Notes: generated by a model not told the origin, from the sequence alone. Counted from the first letter of the stretch, positions 54,386 through 64,000 are shown. The stretch: DNA of 64,000 nt from Pseudomonas fluorescens (GCF_001708445.1 NZ_CP015637.1:4899001-4963000), one strand, 5' to 3'. Translations and numbers: made by a program.

Positions 54386-55279
54386 ATGGCCAACGCCTTG
54401 CCCGACCTGAAACTCCTGCGCATCTTCGTCAGCGTCGTGCGCCACCAGGGGTTCGCCAATGCCCAGCACGAACTCAACCTGTCCACCTCGGCCATCAGCA
54501 CCTATATGAGCCAGTTGGAGTCGGCGTTGGGCCTGGTGCTGTGTCATCGCGGCCGGGGCGGGTTCAGCCTGACCAGCAAGGGCGAGTTGTTCCACCAGGA
54601 AACCCTGCGCCTGCTCGGCGAACTGGAAGGCTTCGAGCAATACGCCGCCGCATTGAAGGGTGAGTTGCGCGGTACCCTCAAGCTCGGCGTGCTCGACTCT
54701 ACCGTCAGCGACAAGGCCCTGCCGTTCGCCGAAGTCATCGGCGCCTATAGCCTGGAACACCCGGCGGTGCATTTGCATTTGTCGGTGATGAGCCCGTACG
54801 AACTGCAACTGGGCGTGCAGGACAATCGCCTCGACCTGGCCATCGGTGCCTTCTCCAATCGCATGAGCGGGCTGGTCTACATGCCGCTGTACCGCGAGCA
54901 ACACTGGCTGTATTGCAGCACTCGCCACCCACTGTTCAACGAGCGGCGTATCCCCGAACAAGTGATTACCCAGCAACGCATGGTCGGGCGCGGCTACTGG
55001 AGCCAGGCGGAACTGGCGCGCCATGGTTTCAAGCACAGCGCCGCCACGGTGGAAAGTATGGAGGCACAGTTGATCCTGGTGCTGTCCGGCGCCTATATCG
55101 GCTACCTGCCCGAGCACTACGCCCAGGCCTGGGCTGACAAGGGTGACCTGCGCGTATTGCTGCCGGCGACCTTCGGCTACCAGGCGCCGTTCTCGATGAT
55201 CATGCGCCGTGGCCGCAGTCGCGAACCGCTGATCCAGACCTTCCGCGATTTACTCAAAGCCCAGCTCAACCAGGCCTGA
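54386..55279 (+). CDS. gbuR: LysR-family regulator GbuR
   Basis: 297 residues; GGAGG upstream of ATG. The helix-turn-helix reads LKLLRIFVSVVRHQGFANAQ, then NLSTSAISTYMSQLESALGL. The effector domain covers about 95-290. It is divergent from gbuA, as PA1422 gbuR is in P. aeruginosa, where it activates gbuA in response to 4-guanidinobutyrate. The tapT gene follows after six bases. Confidence 0.88.
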   Translation: MANALPDLKLLRIFVSVVRHQGFANAQHELNLSTSAISTYMSQLESALGLVLCHRGRGGFSLTSKGELFHQETLRLLGELEGFEQYAAALKGELRGTLKLGVLDSTVSDKALPFAEVIGAYSLEHPAVHLHLSVMSPYELQLGVQDNRLDLAIGAFSNRMSGLVYMPLYREQHWLYCSTRHPLFNERRIPEQVITQQRMVGRGYWSQAELARHGFKHSAATVESMEAQLILVLSGAYIGYLPEHYAQAWADKGDLRVLLPATFGYQAPFSMIMRRGRSREPLIQTFRDLLKAQLNQA

Positions 55280-55285
55280 AGAACC

Positions 55286-55891
55286 ATGTCCCGACCCCAA
55301 TGTTCCCGCTGTCACAGGCCCGCTGCCCATTGCCTGTGCGCGCTGATCCCCCGCCTCGACAGCCGTACCCGTGTGTTGCTGTTGCAGCATCCGAGCGAGG
55401 TCAACCATGCGCTCAATACCGCGCGGCTGGCGGCGTTGGGTTTGAACAATGTGCAACTGGTGGTGGGGGAGGTCTTTGATGATCTGCCGACGCTATTGAG
55501 CCCGCCCGGCTATCAGGCGCGGCTGTTGTTCCCCGCCGACGACGCCCAGCCGCTGCAAGCCTATGCGCCCGACGATCAGCCGCTGTTGCTGGTGGTGCCC
55601 GATGGCACCTGGCGCAAGGCGCGCAAACTGCTGCACCTCAACCCTTTATTGGCGGCGTTGCCCCGGGTGGCCCTGGCCGAGGGTGGCGTGTCGCGTTATC
55701 GGCTGCGCAAGGCGCCGGGGCCGGGGGCATTGTCGACGGTCGAAGCGATCGTGCAGGCGTTGCAGGTGCTGGAGGCGCCGGTTTCGTTTGAGCCGTTGCT
55801 CAAGCCGTTTGATGCATTGATCGAAGGGCAGATTGCGGCGATGGGAGAGGAGGTCTTTCAGAAAAATCATGGTGACGGGCATTTGGGCTAG
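55286..55891 (+). CDS. tapT: DTW-domain tRNA-uridine aminocarboxypropyltransferase
   Basis: 201 residues. N-terminal Cys cluster (CSRCHRPAAHCLC) and the DTW region (VVPDGTWRKARKL) are characteristic. Members transfer the aminocarboxypropyl group of SAM to U47 of tRNA (acp3U; YfiP/TapT in E. coli). It begins six bases after gbuR, probably by read-through rather than shared function. Confidence 0.88.
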   Translation: MSRPQCSRCHRPAAHCLCALIPRLDSRTRVLLLQHPSEVNHALNTARLAALGLNNVQLVVGEVFDDLPTLLSPPGYQARLLFPADDAQPLQAYAPDDQPLLLVVPDGTWRKARKLLHLNPLLAALPRVALAEGGVSRYRLRKAPGPGALSTVEAIVQALQVLEAPVSFEPLLKPFDALIEGQIAAMGEEVFQKNHGDGHLG

Positions 55892-55909
55892 GCGGGTTAT
55901 CGAGGTGCG

Positions 55910-55997
55910 GCTATCGGGGGCAAGCCCCCTCCCACAGTTGACGGAGTTCCTGCATGAGAATGCGGTCCAGTGTGGGAGGGGGCTTGCCCCCGATAGC
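55910..55997. repeat. REPIN (GGGGGCAAGCCCCC type)
   Basis: Arms GCTATCGGGGGCAAGCCCCC… (55910-55936) and complement (55971-55997), 34 bases apart. The arms match those at 8577 and 60,767. It lies in the gap between tapT and cysM. The spacer contains no gene. Confidence 0.92.
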
Positions 55998-56122
55998 GTC
56001 CACCCAGCCGCCACCTCCCTCGCTTATTCCTATAAGCCATAAGCACCACACTTTGCGTGATATGGCGCGCCTGGCTTTCCCGGTATGATGTTCGCCCCCG
56101 CAGTCTGGATTGCGAATACGCC

Positions 56123-57025
56123 ATGACCTTGCAGTACCCTACAATCGCCGATTGCGTCGGCAATACGCCCCTGGTCCGCTTGCAACGCATGGCGGGTGAA
56201 ACCAGCAATACCCTGTTGCTCAAGCTCGAAGGGAACAACCCGGCTGGTTCGGTCAAGGACCGCCCGGCGTTGTCGATGATCACTCGCGCCGAGCTGCGCG
56301 GGCAGATCAAGCCGGGCGATACCCTGATCGAAGCCACCTCGGGTAACACCGGGATTGCCCTGGCCATGGCCGCGGCGATCAAGGGCTACAAAATGGTGCT
56401 GATCATGCCCGACAACGGCAGCGCCGAGCGCAAGGCGGCGATGACCGCCTATGGCGCCGAACTGGTGCTGGTCACCCAGGAAGAAGGCATGGAAGGTGCC
56501 CGCGACCTTGCCGAGCGCATGGCCGCCGAAGGCCGTGGCCAGGTACTGGACCAGTTCGCCAACGGTGATAACCCCGAAGCGCACTACACCACCACCGGCC
56601 CGGAAATCTGGCGCCAGACCCAAGGCACGATTACCCATTTCGTCAGCTCCATGGGCACTACCGGCACCATCATGGGCAACTCGCGCTACCTCAAGGAGCA
56701 GAATCCTGCGATCCAGATCATCGGCCTGCAACCGATGGAAGGCGCGGCGATCCCCGGTATCCGGCGCTGGCCCGAGGAGTATCTGCCGAAGATCTACAAC
56801 GCCTCGCGGGTGGATCGCATCATCGACATGGCCCAGCGTGAAGCCGAAGACACCACCCGTCGCCTGGCCCGTGAAGAAGGTATCTTCTGCGGCGTGTCGT
56901 CCGGTGGGGCCGTGGCTGGCATGCTGCGCCTGTCCAAGGAAGTGGAAAACGCGGTGATCGTCGCGATCATCTGTGACCGAGGCGACCGTTACTTGTCGAC
57001 CGGCATTTTCGACGAACCCAACTGA
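56123..57025 (+). CDS. cysM: cysteine synthase B
   Basis: 300 residues. PLP enzyme making cysteine from O-acetylserine and sulfide or thiosulfate. The PLP Lys is in [11 protein letters not shown] (about residue 46); the phosphate loop is [13 protein letters not shown] and a further loop is [11 protein letters not shown]. The length and [14 protein letters not shown] region fit CysM rather than CysK. Adjacent rlmD starts inside its stop (TGATG). Confidence 0.95.
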   Translation: MTLQYPTIADCVGNTPLVRLQRMAGETSNTLLLKLEGNNPAGSVKDRPALSMITRAELRGQIKPGDTLIEATSGNTGIALAMAAAIKGYKMVLIMPDNGSAERKAAMTAYGAELVLVTQEEGMEGARDLAERMAAEGRGQVLDQFANGDNPEAHYTTTGPEIWRQTQGTITHFVSSMGTTGTIMGNSRYLKEQNPAIQIIGLQPMEGAAIPGIRRWPEEYLPKIYNASRVDRIIDMAQREAEDTTRRLAREEGIFCGVSSGGAVAGMLRLSKEVENAVIVAIICDRGDRYLSTGIFDEPN

Positions 57026-58377
57026 TGGCCAAGCACGAGAGAGGCCTGCGCTTCCAACCGACGGGCGGCAGCCGGGCCCCGCAGATTCCTGTAGGCAAGA
57101 AGCAGCGCCTGACCATCGAGCGCCTGGCCAATGATGGCCGTGGCATCGTGTTCTTTGAGGGGCGCACCTGGTTCGTCAACGGCGCGTTGGCCGGCGAAGA
57201 GGTGGAAGCGCGGGTGCTGGGCGCCCACGGTAAGGTGGTCGAGGCGCGTACCGAGCGGGTGTTCAAGGCCAGCGAATTACGCCGCCCGGCACCGTGCGCG
57301 CACTTTGGCCGCTGCGGCGGTTGCAGCGTGCAGCACTTGCCCCATGACGAACAACTCGCCCTGAAACAGCGCATGCTCGCCGAGCAACTGTCCCGTGTGG
57401 CCGGTGTCGAACCGCAAGAATGGGCCGCGCCGTTGAGCGGGCCGGAGTTTGGCTATCGGCGTCGCGCCCGAGTGGCCGTGCGTTGGGATGCCAAGGCCAG
57501 GAAACTGGAAGTCGGTTTCCGCGCCGTGGCCAGCCAGGACATTGTCGCCATCGACGATTGCCCGGTGCTGGTACAGGCCTTGCAACCGATCATGCAGCGT
57601 CTGCCGAACATGCTGCGTCGCTTGAGCAAGCCTCAGGCATTGGGGCATGTGGAGGTGTTCAGCGGGTCGTCCAGCGCCGTGTTGCTGCGGCATATGGCGC
57701 CGTTGTCGGATGCGGACCTGCTGATCCTGAAAGAATTTTGTAACTTCCATGAAGCCCAGTTGTGGCTGCATGGCGAAGGCCAGCCGGAGCCTGTCGAGCC
57801 TGATCAGTCGCTGGGTTTTCGATTGGACGCATGGGACTTGGAGTTGGCGTACCGACCAGGGGATTTTGTCCAGGTCAACGCCGGGGTCAACGAGGCGATG
57901 GTTGCCCAGGCCCTGAACTGGCTGGCACCACAACCCGATGAGCGGGTGCTGGACCTGTTTTGCGGCCTGGGCAACTTCGCCCTGCCGCTGGCGAAACAGG
58001 TGCGCGAAGTGGTGGCGGTGGAAGGCGTGCAGGCCATGGTGGACCGGGCTGCACGGAACGCCATCAGCAACAATTTGCATAATGTGCAGTTTTTTCAGGC
58101 CGATTTGTCCCAGCCTTTGAATGACGTGGAATGGGCCAAACAGGGCTTTTCTGCGGTACTCTTGGACCCACCCCGCGATGGTGCCCTGGAGGTTGTGCGC
58201 AAGCTCGCCACCCTGGGGGCCAAGCGCCTGGTGTATGTGTCCTGTAACCCGGCGACGCTGGCGCGGGACACGGTTGAGCTGGTCAAGCAAGGCTACCGGC
58301 TAAAACGTGCCGGGATCCTCGACATGTTTCCGCAGACAGCGCATGTCGAGGCCATGGCGTTATTTGAAGCGGGCTAG
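57025..58377 (+). CDS. rlmD: 23S rRNA (uracil-1939-C5)-methyltransferase RlmD
   Basis: 450 residues. An N-terminal TRAM domain ([21 protein letters not shown]) precedes a Fe-S cluster region with [10 protein letters not shown] and, later, DDCPVL. The SAM-dependent fold has [12 protein letters not shown]. The catalytic Cys lies in [13 protein letters not shown]. It methylates U1939 of 23S rRNA. It overlaps cysM by one base and precedes relA by 123 bases. Confidence 0.95.
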   Translation: MAKHERGLRFQPTGGSRAPQIPVGKKQRLTIERLANDGRGIVFFEGRTWFVNGALAGEEVEARVLGAHGKVVEARTERVFKASELRRPAPCAHFGRCGGCSVQHLPHDEQLALKQRMLAEQLSRVAGVEPQEWAAPLSGPEFGYRRRARVAVRWDAKARKLEVGFRAVASQDIVAIDDCPVLVQALQPIMQRLPNMLRRLSKPQALGHVEVFSGSSSAVLLRHMAPLSDADLLILKEFCNFHEAQLWLHGEGQPEPVEPDQSLGFRLDAWDLELAYRPGDFVQVNAGVNEAMVAQALNWLAPQPDERVLDLFCGLGNFALPLAKQVREVVAVEGVQAMVDRAARNAISNNLHNVQFFQADLSQPLNDVEWAKQGFSAVLLDPPRDGALEVVRKLATLGAKRLVYVSCNPATLARDTVELVKQGYRLKRAGILDMFPQTAHVEAMALFEAG

Positions 58378-58500
58378 GATGCCCGTTTAATCCGACTGGC
58401 CTGCGATCTCCAAGGCCTATGACCTGCCACGGAGTTCGCAGTAAAAAGGTCGGCGATGATTCTGGCGCATCGAAGGTGCGTCGTAGGGAAGGTAAGCAAG

Positions 58501-60744
58501 ATGGTACAGGTGAGAGCACACCAGCCGATCAACACCGACGGCAGTATCAATCTCGAGGCATGGCTGGATCATGCCGTCAGTGTCGACCCGGCACTGGACC
58601 GTGAAGCCTTGAAAGCAGCCTGCGAGTTCGCTCGTGAGTCTGAACAGCAAGACAATGCGGCCAAGAACCTGTGGGCGGAGGGCACTTCCAGCTTTCGTAC
58701 CGGGTTGGAAATCGCTGAGATCCTCGCCGATCTCAAGCTGGACCAGGATTCGCTGATCGCCGCCGTGCTCTATCGCGGCGTGCGTGAAGGGCACATCCCG
58801 TTGGCTACCGTTGGCCAGCGCTTTGGTTCGGTGGTGGCCAAGCTGATCGACGGCGTGCTGCGCATGGCCGCCATCAGTGCCAGCCTCAGCCCGCGCCAAT
58901 CGATGGTGCTGGGCACCCAGGGCCAGGTGGAAAACCTGCGCAAGATGCTGGTGGCGATGGTCGACGACGTGCGTGTCGCGCTGATCAAGCTGGCCGAACG
59001 TACCTGCGCGATCCGTGCGGTGAAGACCGCTGATGACGAGAAGCGCAACCGCGTCGCCCGCGAAGTCTTCGACATCTACGCGCCCCTGGCCCACCGCCTG
59101 GGTATCGGCCATATCAAGTGGGAGCTGGAGGATTTGTCCTTTCGCTACCTTGAGCCCGACCAATACAAACAAATTGCTACCCTGCTGCATGAGCGGCGGC
59201 TCGACCGTGAGCGCTTCATCACCGACGTAATGGGCCAATTGCGGGCCGAGTTGCAGGCCACGGGTGTGGATGCCGACATCAGTGGCCGCGCCAAGCATAT
59301 CTATTCGATCTGGCGCAAAATGCAGCGCAAGGGCCTGGCCTTCAGCCAGATCTACGATGTGCGTGCGGTGCGCGTGCTGGTGCCGGAAATGCGCGATTGC
59401 TACACCGCGCTGGGTATCGTCCACACCCTGTGGCGGCACATCCCCAAGGAATTCGACGACTACATCGCCAACCCCAAGGAAAACGGTTATCGCTCGCTGC
59501 ATACGGCGGTGATTGGCCCCGAGGGCAAGGTGCTGGAAGTGCAGATCCGCACCCACGCCATGCACGAAGAGGCAGAGCTGGGTGTATGCGCGCATTGGCG
59601 CTACAAGGGCACCGACGTCAAGGCCGGGTCCAACCAGTACGAGGAGAAAATCTCCTGGCTGCGCCAAGTGCTGGAGTGGCACGAAGAACTCGGCGATATC
59701 GGCGGCCTGGCCGAACAGCTGCGCGTGGATATCGAGCCGGACCGGGTCTATATCTTCACCCCCGACGGCCACGCCATTGACTTGCCCAAAGGCGCCACGC
59801 CGCTGGACTTTGCCTACCGCGTACACACCGAAATCGGCCACAACTGCCGTGGCGCCAAGATCAATGGGCGCATCGTACCGCTCAACTACAGCCTGCAGAC
59901 CGGTGAACAGGTCGAGATCATCACCAGCAAGCACGGTACGCCGAGCCGCGACTGGCTGAACCCGAACCTGGGCTACATCACCACGTCGCGGGCGCGGGCG
60001 AAGATCGTCCACTGGTTCAAATTGCAGGCGCGCGACCAGAACGTCGCCGCCGGCAAGACCCTGCTCGAACGCGAATTGGCGCGCCTCGGCCTGCCCCAGG
60101 TGGACTTCGACAAGCTGGCCGAGAAGGCCAACATGAAGGTCGCCGAAGACATGTTCGCCGCCCTCGGGGCTGGCGACCTGCGCCTGGCGCAACTGGTCAA
60201 CCTGGCCCAGCAGTTGGTGGAGCCGGAGCGTGGCAACGAGCAACTGGAGCTCATCCCGCGCAAGGCCACCGGCTACAAGCCTGGCAAACGTGGCGATATC
60301 CAGATCCAGGGCGTGGGCAACCTGCTGACGCAAATTGCCGGTTGCTGCCAGCCTCTGCCGGGCGACGCCATCGTCGGCTACATCACCCAGGGCCGTGGCG
60401 TGAGCATTCACCGCCAGGACTGCGCTTCGGTGCTGCAACTGGGCGGGCGCGAGCCGGAGCGGATTATCCAGGTCAGTTGGGGCCCGGTGCCGGTGCTCAC
60501 CTACCCGGTGGACATCATCATCCGCGCCTACGACCGTTCCGGTTTGCTGCGTGACGTCTCGCAAGTGCTGCTCAACGAGCGGATCAACGTGCTGGCGGTC
60601 AACACCCGCTCGAATAAAGAGGACAACACGGCGTTGATGTCCCTGACCATCGAGATCCCGGGGCTGGACGCGTTGGGGCGGTTGCTGGGGCGGATTTCCC
60701 AGTTGCCGAACATCATTGAGACGCGGCGCAACCGTACCCCATGA
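58501..60744 (+). CDS. relA: (p)ppGpp synthetase RelA
   Basis: 747 residues, the same length as P. aeruginosa RelA. The HD hydrolase part lacks the HD pair (AAVLYRGVREG replaces the SpoT HDVIED), so it is synthetase-only. The synthetase site has RAKHIYSIWRKMQRKG, YDVRAVRVLV and KENGYRSLHTAVIGP. TGS (RVYIFTPDGHAIDLPKGATPLDFAYRVHTE), ZFD (CCQPLPGDAIVGYI) and ACT domains follow. It senses uncharged tRNA on ribosomes and starts the stringent response. The MVQVRAHQPIN start is preferred to the upstream frame. Confidence 0.96.
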   Translation: MVQVRAHQPINTDGSINLEAWLDHAVSVDPALDREALKAACEFARESEQQDNAAKNLWAEGTSSFRTGLEIAEILADLKLDQDSLIAAVLYRGVREGHIPLATVGQRFGSVVAKLIDGVLRMAAISASLSPRQSMVLGTQGQVENLRKMLVAMVDDVRVALIKLAERTCAIRAVKTADDEKRNRVAREVFDIYAPLAHRLGIGHIKWELEDLSFRYLEPDQYKQIATLLHERRLDRERFITDVMGQLRAELQATGVDADISGRAKHIYSIWRKMQRKGLAFSQIYDVRAVRVLVPEMRDCYTALGIVHTLWRHIPKEFDDYIANPKENGYRSLHTAVIGPEGKVLEVQIRTHAMHEEAELGVCAHWRYKGTDVKAGSNQYEEKISWLRQVLEWHEELGDIGGLAEQLRVDIEPDRVYIFTPDGHAIDLPKGATPLDFAYRVHTEIGHNCRGAKINGRIVPLNYSLQTGEQVEIITSKHGTPSRDWLNPNLGYITTSRARAKIVHWFKLQARDQNVAAGKTLLERELARLGLPQVDFDKLAEKANMKVAEDMFAALGAGDLRLAQLVNLAQQLVEPERGNEQLELIPRKATGYKPGKRGDIQIQGVGNLLTQIAGCCQPLPGDAIVGYITQGRGVSIHRQDCASVLQLGGREPERIIQVSWGPVPVLTYPVDIIIRAYDRSGLLRDVSQVLLNERINVLAVNTRSNKEDNTALMSLTIEIPGLDALGRLLGRISQLPNIIETRRNRTP

Positions 60745-60766
60745 ACGTCTGGATGAACACAGTCTG

Positions 60767-60861
60767 AAATGTGGGAGGGGGCTTGCCCCCGAAAGCGGAG
60801 TGTCAGGTACCAGATTCTTGGTTGACCCACCGCAATCGGGGGCAAGCCCCCTCCCACATTT
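60767..60861. repeat. REPIN between relA and mazG
   Basis: Arms AAATGTGGGAGGGGGCTTGC… (60767-60792) and complement (60836-60861). One arm contains a G-to-A change (CCCCCGAAAGCGG) compared with the others. It falls inside what may be one transcript, so it could shape relA/mazG mRNA stability. Confidence 0.92.
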
Positions 60862-60897
60862 GATCGGCGGTGTTCATACCTGATCGGAAATAGAATG

Positions 60898-61731
60898 ATG
60901 TATTCACTTGAAGACCTGCTGCACCTGATGAGCCGCCTGCGAGACCCGCAATACGGGTGCCCGTGGGATATCAAGCAAACCTACGCCACCATTGTCCCGC
61001 ACACCCTGGAAGAGGCCTACGAAGTGGCCGACGCCATCGAGCGCGGCGATTTCGATCATCTGCAAGGTGAGTTGGGCGACCTGTTGTTCCAGGTGGTGTA
61101 TTACAGCCAACTGGCGCGGGAAGAGGGGCGCTTCGAATTTGCCGGGGTGATCGACAGCATCACGCGCAAGCTGATTCGCCGTCATCCCCATGTGTTCCCG
61201 ACCGGCGATCTGTATGCGCCACTGGATATTCCTCAGCTGAGCGAAGAACAGGTAAAGGAACGTTGGGAGCAGATCAAGGCCGAGGAGCGTGCGGAAAAAT
61301 CCGACGCGCCAGAGCAACTGTCCTTGCTCGACGATGTGCCGACGGCCTTGCCGTCCTTGTCCCGTGCCGCCAAATTGCAGAAGCGCGCCAGCCAGGTCGG
61401 TTTCGACTGGCCGGCGGCCTTGCCGGTGGTGGATAACGTGCGCGAAGAGTTGGACGAAGTGCTCGAAGCCATGGCCGATAACGATCCGGCGGCCATCGCC
61501 GATGAAGTCGGTGACCTGCTGTTTGCGGCGGTCAACCTGGCTCGTCACCTCAAGGTCGACCCGGAAACCGCCTTGCGCGGCGCCAATGCCAAATTCGAGC
61601 GACGTTTCCGATTTATCGAACAGGCATTGCGCGATACGCGCCAATCCATGGAAGATTGCACCCTCGAAGAGTTGGACGCCCTGTGGGGCGAAGCCAAACG
61701 CCAGGAAAAGAACGTGTCCAGCTGCGGTTGA
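60898..61731 (+). CDS. mazG: nucleoside triphosphate pyrophosphohydrolase MazG
   Basis: 277 residues. Two MazG repeats: CPWDIKQTYATIVPHTLEEAYEVADAI with GELGDLLFQVVYYSQ, and REELDEVLEAM with DEVGDLLFAAVNLARHL, each carrying the E-x2-E and E-x2-D metal ligands. It hydrolyses NTPs and moderates (p)ppGpp in E. coli, where it also lies next to relA. ATG 60895 is equally possible as start. Confidence 0.94.
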   Translation: MYSLEDLLHLMSRLRDPQYGCPWDIKQTYATIVPHTLEEAYEVADAIERGDFDHLQGELGDLLFQVVYYSQLAREEGRFEFAGVIDSITRKLIRRHPHVFPTGDLYAPLDIPQLSEEQVKERWEQIKAEERAEKSDAPEQLSLLDDVPTALPSLSRAAKLQKRASQVGFDWPAALPVVDNVREELDEVLEAMADNDPAAIADEVGDLLFAAVNLARHLKVDPETALRGANAKFERRFRFIEQALRDTRQSMEDCTLEELDALWGEAKRQEKNVSSCG

Positions 61732-61756
61732 GCAGTTGCCTAAGTGAGTAAGCACC

Positions 61757-62302
61757 ATGAGCCTTTCCCTTCGCGACCAGTTGCTTAAAGCAGGTCTGGT
61801 CAACCAAAAGCAGGCCAAGCAGGTCGGCAAAGAGAAACAGAAACAGCAGCGCCTGGTCCACAAGGGGCAGGCCGAGGCCGATGACACCCAGGCGCGCCTG
61901 GCCCAGGAAGCGATGGCCGAGAAGGTCAAGCGTGACCAGGAGTTGAACCGTCAGCAACAGGAAAAAGCCGAGGCCAAGGCCCGTACGACCCAGGTCAAGC
62001 AACTGATCGAGACCTCGCGCCTGCCCAAGCTGACCACCGAGGACTACTACAACTTCGTGGATGACAAGAAGGTCAAGCGCCTGTCGGTCAATACGTTGAT
62101 GCGCAACAAGCTGAGCAACGGTTCCCTGGCGATCGTGCATCACGGTGGCGGCTATGAGGTGATCCCGCGCGAAGCGGCGCTGAAGATCCAGGAGCGCGCA
62201 CCGGAGCGTATCGTGCAGCTCAATATCCTCACCGAAAGCCAGGTGCCGGACGAGGACGATCCGTATGCGGCCTATCAGATTCCTGATGATCTGATGTGGT
62301 AA
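61757..62302 (+). CDS. DUF2058-family protein (YaiL-like)
   Basis: 181 residues. The N-terminal LSLRDQLLKAGLVNQKQAKQ is the DUF2058 signature. A long charged coiled coil (about 25-85) follows, then a compact domain (YYNFVDDKKVKRLSV, LAIVHHGGGYEVIP). Nucleoid- or polynucleotide-associated proteins of this family are uncharacterised. It is followed by an intrinsic terminator. Confidence 0.88.
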   Translation: MSLSLRDQLLKAGLVNQKQAKQVGKEKQKQQRLVHKGQAEADDTQARLAQEAMAEKVKRDQELNRQQQEKAEAKARTTQVKQLIETSRLPKLTTEDYYNFVDDKKVKRLSVNTLMRNKLSNGSLAIVHHGGGYEVIPREAALKIQERAPERIVQLNILTESQVPDEDDPYAAYQIPDDLMW

Positions 62303-62315
62303 GGCTGTAAAACAA

Positions 62316-62342
62316 CAAACCCCGCTCAAAAGGCGGGGTTTG
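62316..62342. terminator. bidirectional terminator
   Basis: CAAACCCCGC / GCGGGGTTTG stem with a seven-base loop, A-rich before and TTTT at 62345 after. It lies between the convergent DUF2058 and TonB-receptor genes. Confidence 0.82.
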
Positions 62343-62367
62343 TGTTTTAGCGCGCAGCGTCAGGTGG

Positions 62368-64000
62368 TTACCAATCCACGGCGTAACTCATGCTGAAGGT
62401 GCGACCCTCGGCATTCGGGTAAGGCGCGCGGGCGTTGGCCTGGGCGAACATGTTCTGGTAGTTGCGGTTGCTGAGGTTGTACACCGCACCTTCCAGGCGA
62501 CCCACCGGCAGTCTCACGGAACCCAGCAGGTCGACCAGCGTGTAGCCTTGGATATCGCGGCCGTTGTTGTCTTTGAACGCCGCGTCGTAGTCGGCCAGGC
62601 GCATGCCTTGCAAGCGCACGCTGTAGTCGCCGCGGTCATAGCCAACAAAGGCCGTCGTCTTGGCGGGGGCAATACGTGTCGCCGGCAAGTCGATCCATTG
62701 TCCGTTCTGGCGGGTTTCGCCTTTGGCGTAAGCGTAAGTCCCACCCACCGACCATTGATCGGTGACGTTGTACGTCAGGCTGGTTTCGATGCCGCGCACG
62801 CGCTCTTTCTGGTTCACCAGGCGCAACACACGATCATTGGCATCGTAGAACTGAGTGACATCCGAGGTGTTTTCATACGCGGTGACGTTCGCCAGCCACT
62901 TGTCCCAATTCCCACGCCAGCCCAGCTCGTAGCTGTCGACCTTCAGGGCCTGAGCATTCAGTTTTTGAATGTCGTAAGTGCTGCTGACGTCGCGCAGGAA
63001 GCGCTGGATGTCCGGCAGGGAAAAGCCCTGGCTGAAGTTGACGAATACATCCTGGTTTTCGCTCAGGTGGTACACCGCCCCGAGGTTGTAGAGGGTGTCA
63101 TCGTATTTGAGGGTGCCCCCTGGCAGGGTCGCGCGATTACCGGTCTGGACGATTTCGCCGTACGCAATGCTGTCGGCAATGTCGCTTTCGATCCACTCGC
63201 GACGTACACCGCCACGCAGGGTCCAGTCGTCGATGTCGTAGGACAGTTGGCCAAAAATAGCTTTGGTGGTGGTCTGGATGTCCGGCCCCAGTTCGAACGT
63301 GGTACCGGTCTTGGTGTAGGTGAGGCCGTTGACCCGGTACTGGTCGCCACGCTGACGTGAGGTTTCATGATCATAATCGGCACCCCACACCAGGTTGCCG
63401 GTCGCTGTGCCAATGTCCGGCATTGGCGTGTCGATGGCCGCTCGCAGGCCGTAAACATCTTGCACGCTGTTGTTGTCGGACACGCCCGCGCGGCCCCTGG
63501 ACAGGTCGGGGAAGAACAGCGCGTCGGCACGCCGCCAATAACTTTCGACCTGCAGGCTTTGGCCGTAGAAATCCTGATCGGCGTAATTGAGGTTTACTGC
63601 CTGGTTGTGGGTGAACGGTTGATCGTCCAGGTCCAGGCCTTTTACCGCGACTGCGGTGTTGGTGACGCGTGGATTCTTGGTGTAACGCGTGTCTTGTTCG
63701 TCCTTGTAGTCTTGCAGGGACAGCGTGATTTTCTTGTCGTCATCCAGCTCGTAGCCGAAGCGACCTTGCAGGTCGTAGGTGTCGGTGTCCATGTTGCTGC
63801 CCTGGGACGTGTCCTGGGGAATGCGCTTGCCGTTACCGTCGAACTGGTCGTTGCGTTGCACAGCGTTGGCCGAGAGATACCAATCCACCGGGCCACTGCG
63901 GCCCGTGGCGCTTTGGAACGCTTCGTAGGAGAAACCTTTATGGCTGAAGTTGTTGCCGGTGGTCATGCCGATCTTGCTGCTCAACGCCAGCTCTTCACCT
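62368..64000 (-). CDS. TonB-dependent outer-membrane receptor, 5' end cut by window edge
   Basis: C-terminal 544 residues or so of a siderophore-type receptor; the frame is open past 64000, where it reads GEELALSSKIGMTTGN. The visible part is barrel: SLPDIQRFLRDVSSTYDIQKLNAQALKVDSYELGWRG and NVTDQWSVGGTYAYAKGETR, ending in SYAVDW with a terminal Trp. FVNFSQGFSLPD is the strongly conserved TonB-receptor stretch. The plug and TonB box lie outside the window. Ligand unknown. Confidence 0.9.
   Translation of the reverse strand, partial: GEELALSSKIGMTTGNNFSHKGFSYEAFQSATGRSGPVDWYLSANAVQRNDQFDGNGKRIPQDTSQGSNMDTDTYDLQGRFGYELDDDKKITLSLQDYKDEQDTRYTKNPRVTNTAVAVKGLDLDDQPFTHNQAVNLNYADQDFYGQSLQVESYWRRADALFFPDLSRGRAGVSDNNSVQDVYGLRAAIDTPMPDIGTATGNLVWGADYDHETSRQRGDQYRVNGLTYTKTGTTFELGPDIQTTTKAIFGQLSYDIDDWTLRGGVRREWIESDIADSIAYGEIVQTGNRATLPGGTLKYDDTLYNLGAVYHLSENQDVFVNFSQGFSLPDIQRFLRDVSSTYDIQKLNAQALKVDSYELGWRGNWDKWLANVTAYENTSDVTQFYDANDRVLRLVNQKERVRGIETSLTYNVTDQWSVGGTYAYAKGETRQNGQWIDLPATRIAPAKTTAFVGYDRGDYSVRLQGMRLADYDAAFKDNNGRDIQGYTLVDLLGSVRLPVGRLEGAVYNLSNRNYQNMFAQANARAPYPNAEGRTFSMSYAVDW

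Noticed and set aside
58417..60564. 715-codon minus-strand open frame
   Set aside because: Antisense to relA, which is fully conserved; no domain recognisable in the minus frame.
1..64000. CRISPR array
   Set aside because: No regularly spaced direct repeats with unique spacers. The repeated sequences seen are REP palindromes in core intergenic gaps.

Overview
The window is a chromosomal segment of a Pseudomonas, most likely of the P. fluorescens group. The evidence is GC-rich coding sequence, Pseudomonas-type gene neighbourhoods (cysM-rlmD-relA-mazG-DUF2058; symporter-permease-guanidinobutyrase-GbuR; KAS III-ECF sigma-anti-sigma) and paired inverted REP sequences with the GTGGGAGGGGGCTTGCCCCC core typical of this group. 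Identifications come from reading motifs and remembered family features; no database search was run.

Layout. 1-21.3 kb is core genome: a partial EamA transporter, a chemoreceptor, aceK, hrpA, a KAS III/ECF sigma/anti-sigma cluster, a porin, a FemAB-like protein, aqpZ, an ABC exporter, ppiA, a hydrolase and LysR regulator, azoR and a second EamA transporter. 34.4-64 kb is again core: a DEAD-box helicase, a copABCD copper-resistance operon, CvfB, an NCS1 permease with a neighbouring MFS transporter and LysR gene, a tiny PA1414-like gene, the gbu (guanidinobutyrate) locus, tapT, cysM, rlmD, relA, mazG and a partial TonB-dependent receptor.

Between them lies a 12.5-kb accessory island (about 21,913-34,445). 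It sits inside a YbdG/MscS-type mechanosensitive-channel gene on the minus strand. The N-terminal part is at 35,148-34,446 and the C-terminal part at 21,912-21,314. Removing the island plus one copy of a 3-base AGT duplication restores a continuous 432-codon frame (…KVQN-FDKT…). The island ends carry an imperfect inverted repeat (ACGYGTGAGCT), but I find no integrase or transposase in it.

The island cargo looks like defence. It holds (i) an AT-rich nucleoside-phosphorylase-NACHT fusion protein (a bacterial NLR-like protein). (ii) A Hachiman-like pair follows, in which HamA carries an extra N-terminal DUF4297/Cap4-like nuclease domain while its own HamA (DUF1837) active site looks lost, together with its SF2 helicase HamB and a DUF3223 gene. 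(iii) There is a putative nuclease gene broken by one in-frame amber codon, (iv) a pair of plus-strand genes resembling a transglutaminase-fold protein and an ADP-ribosyltransferase, and (v) remnants of a plasmid/ICE-type ParB and other fragments. The most interesting candidates for something undescribed are the nuclease-swapped Hachiman-like operon, the PNP-NACHT protein, and the unknown mobility mechanism of the island.
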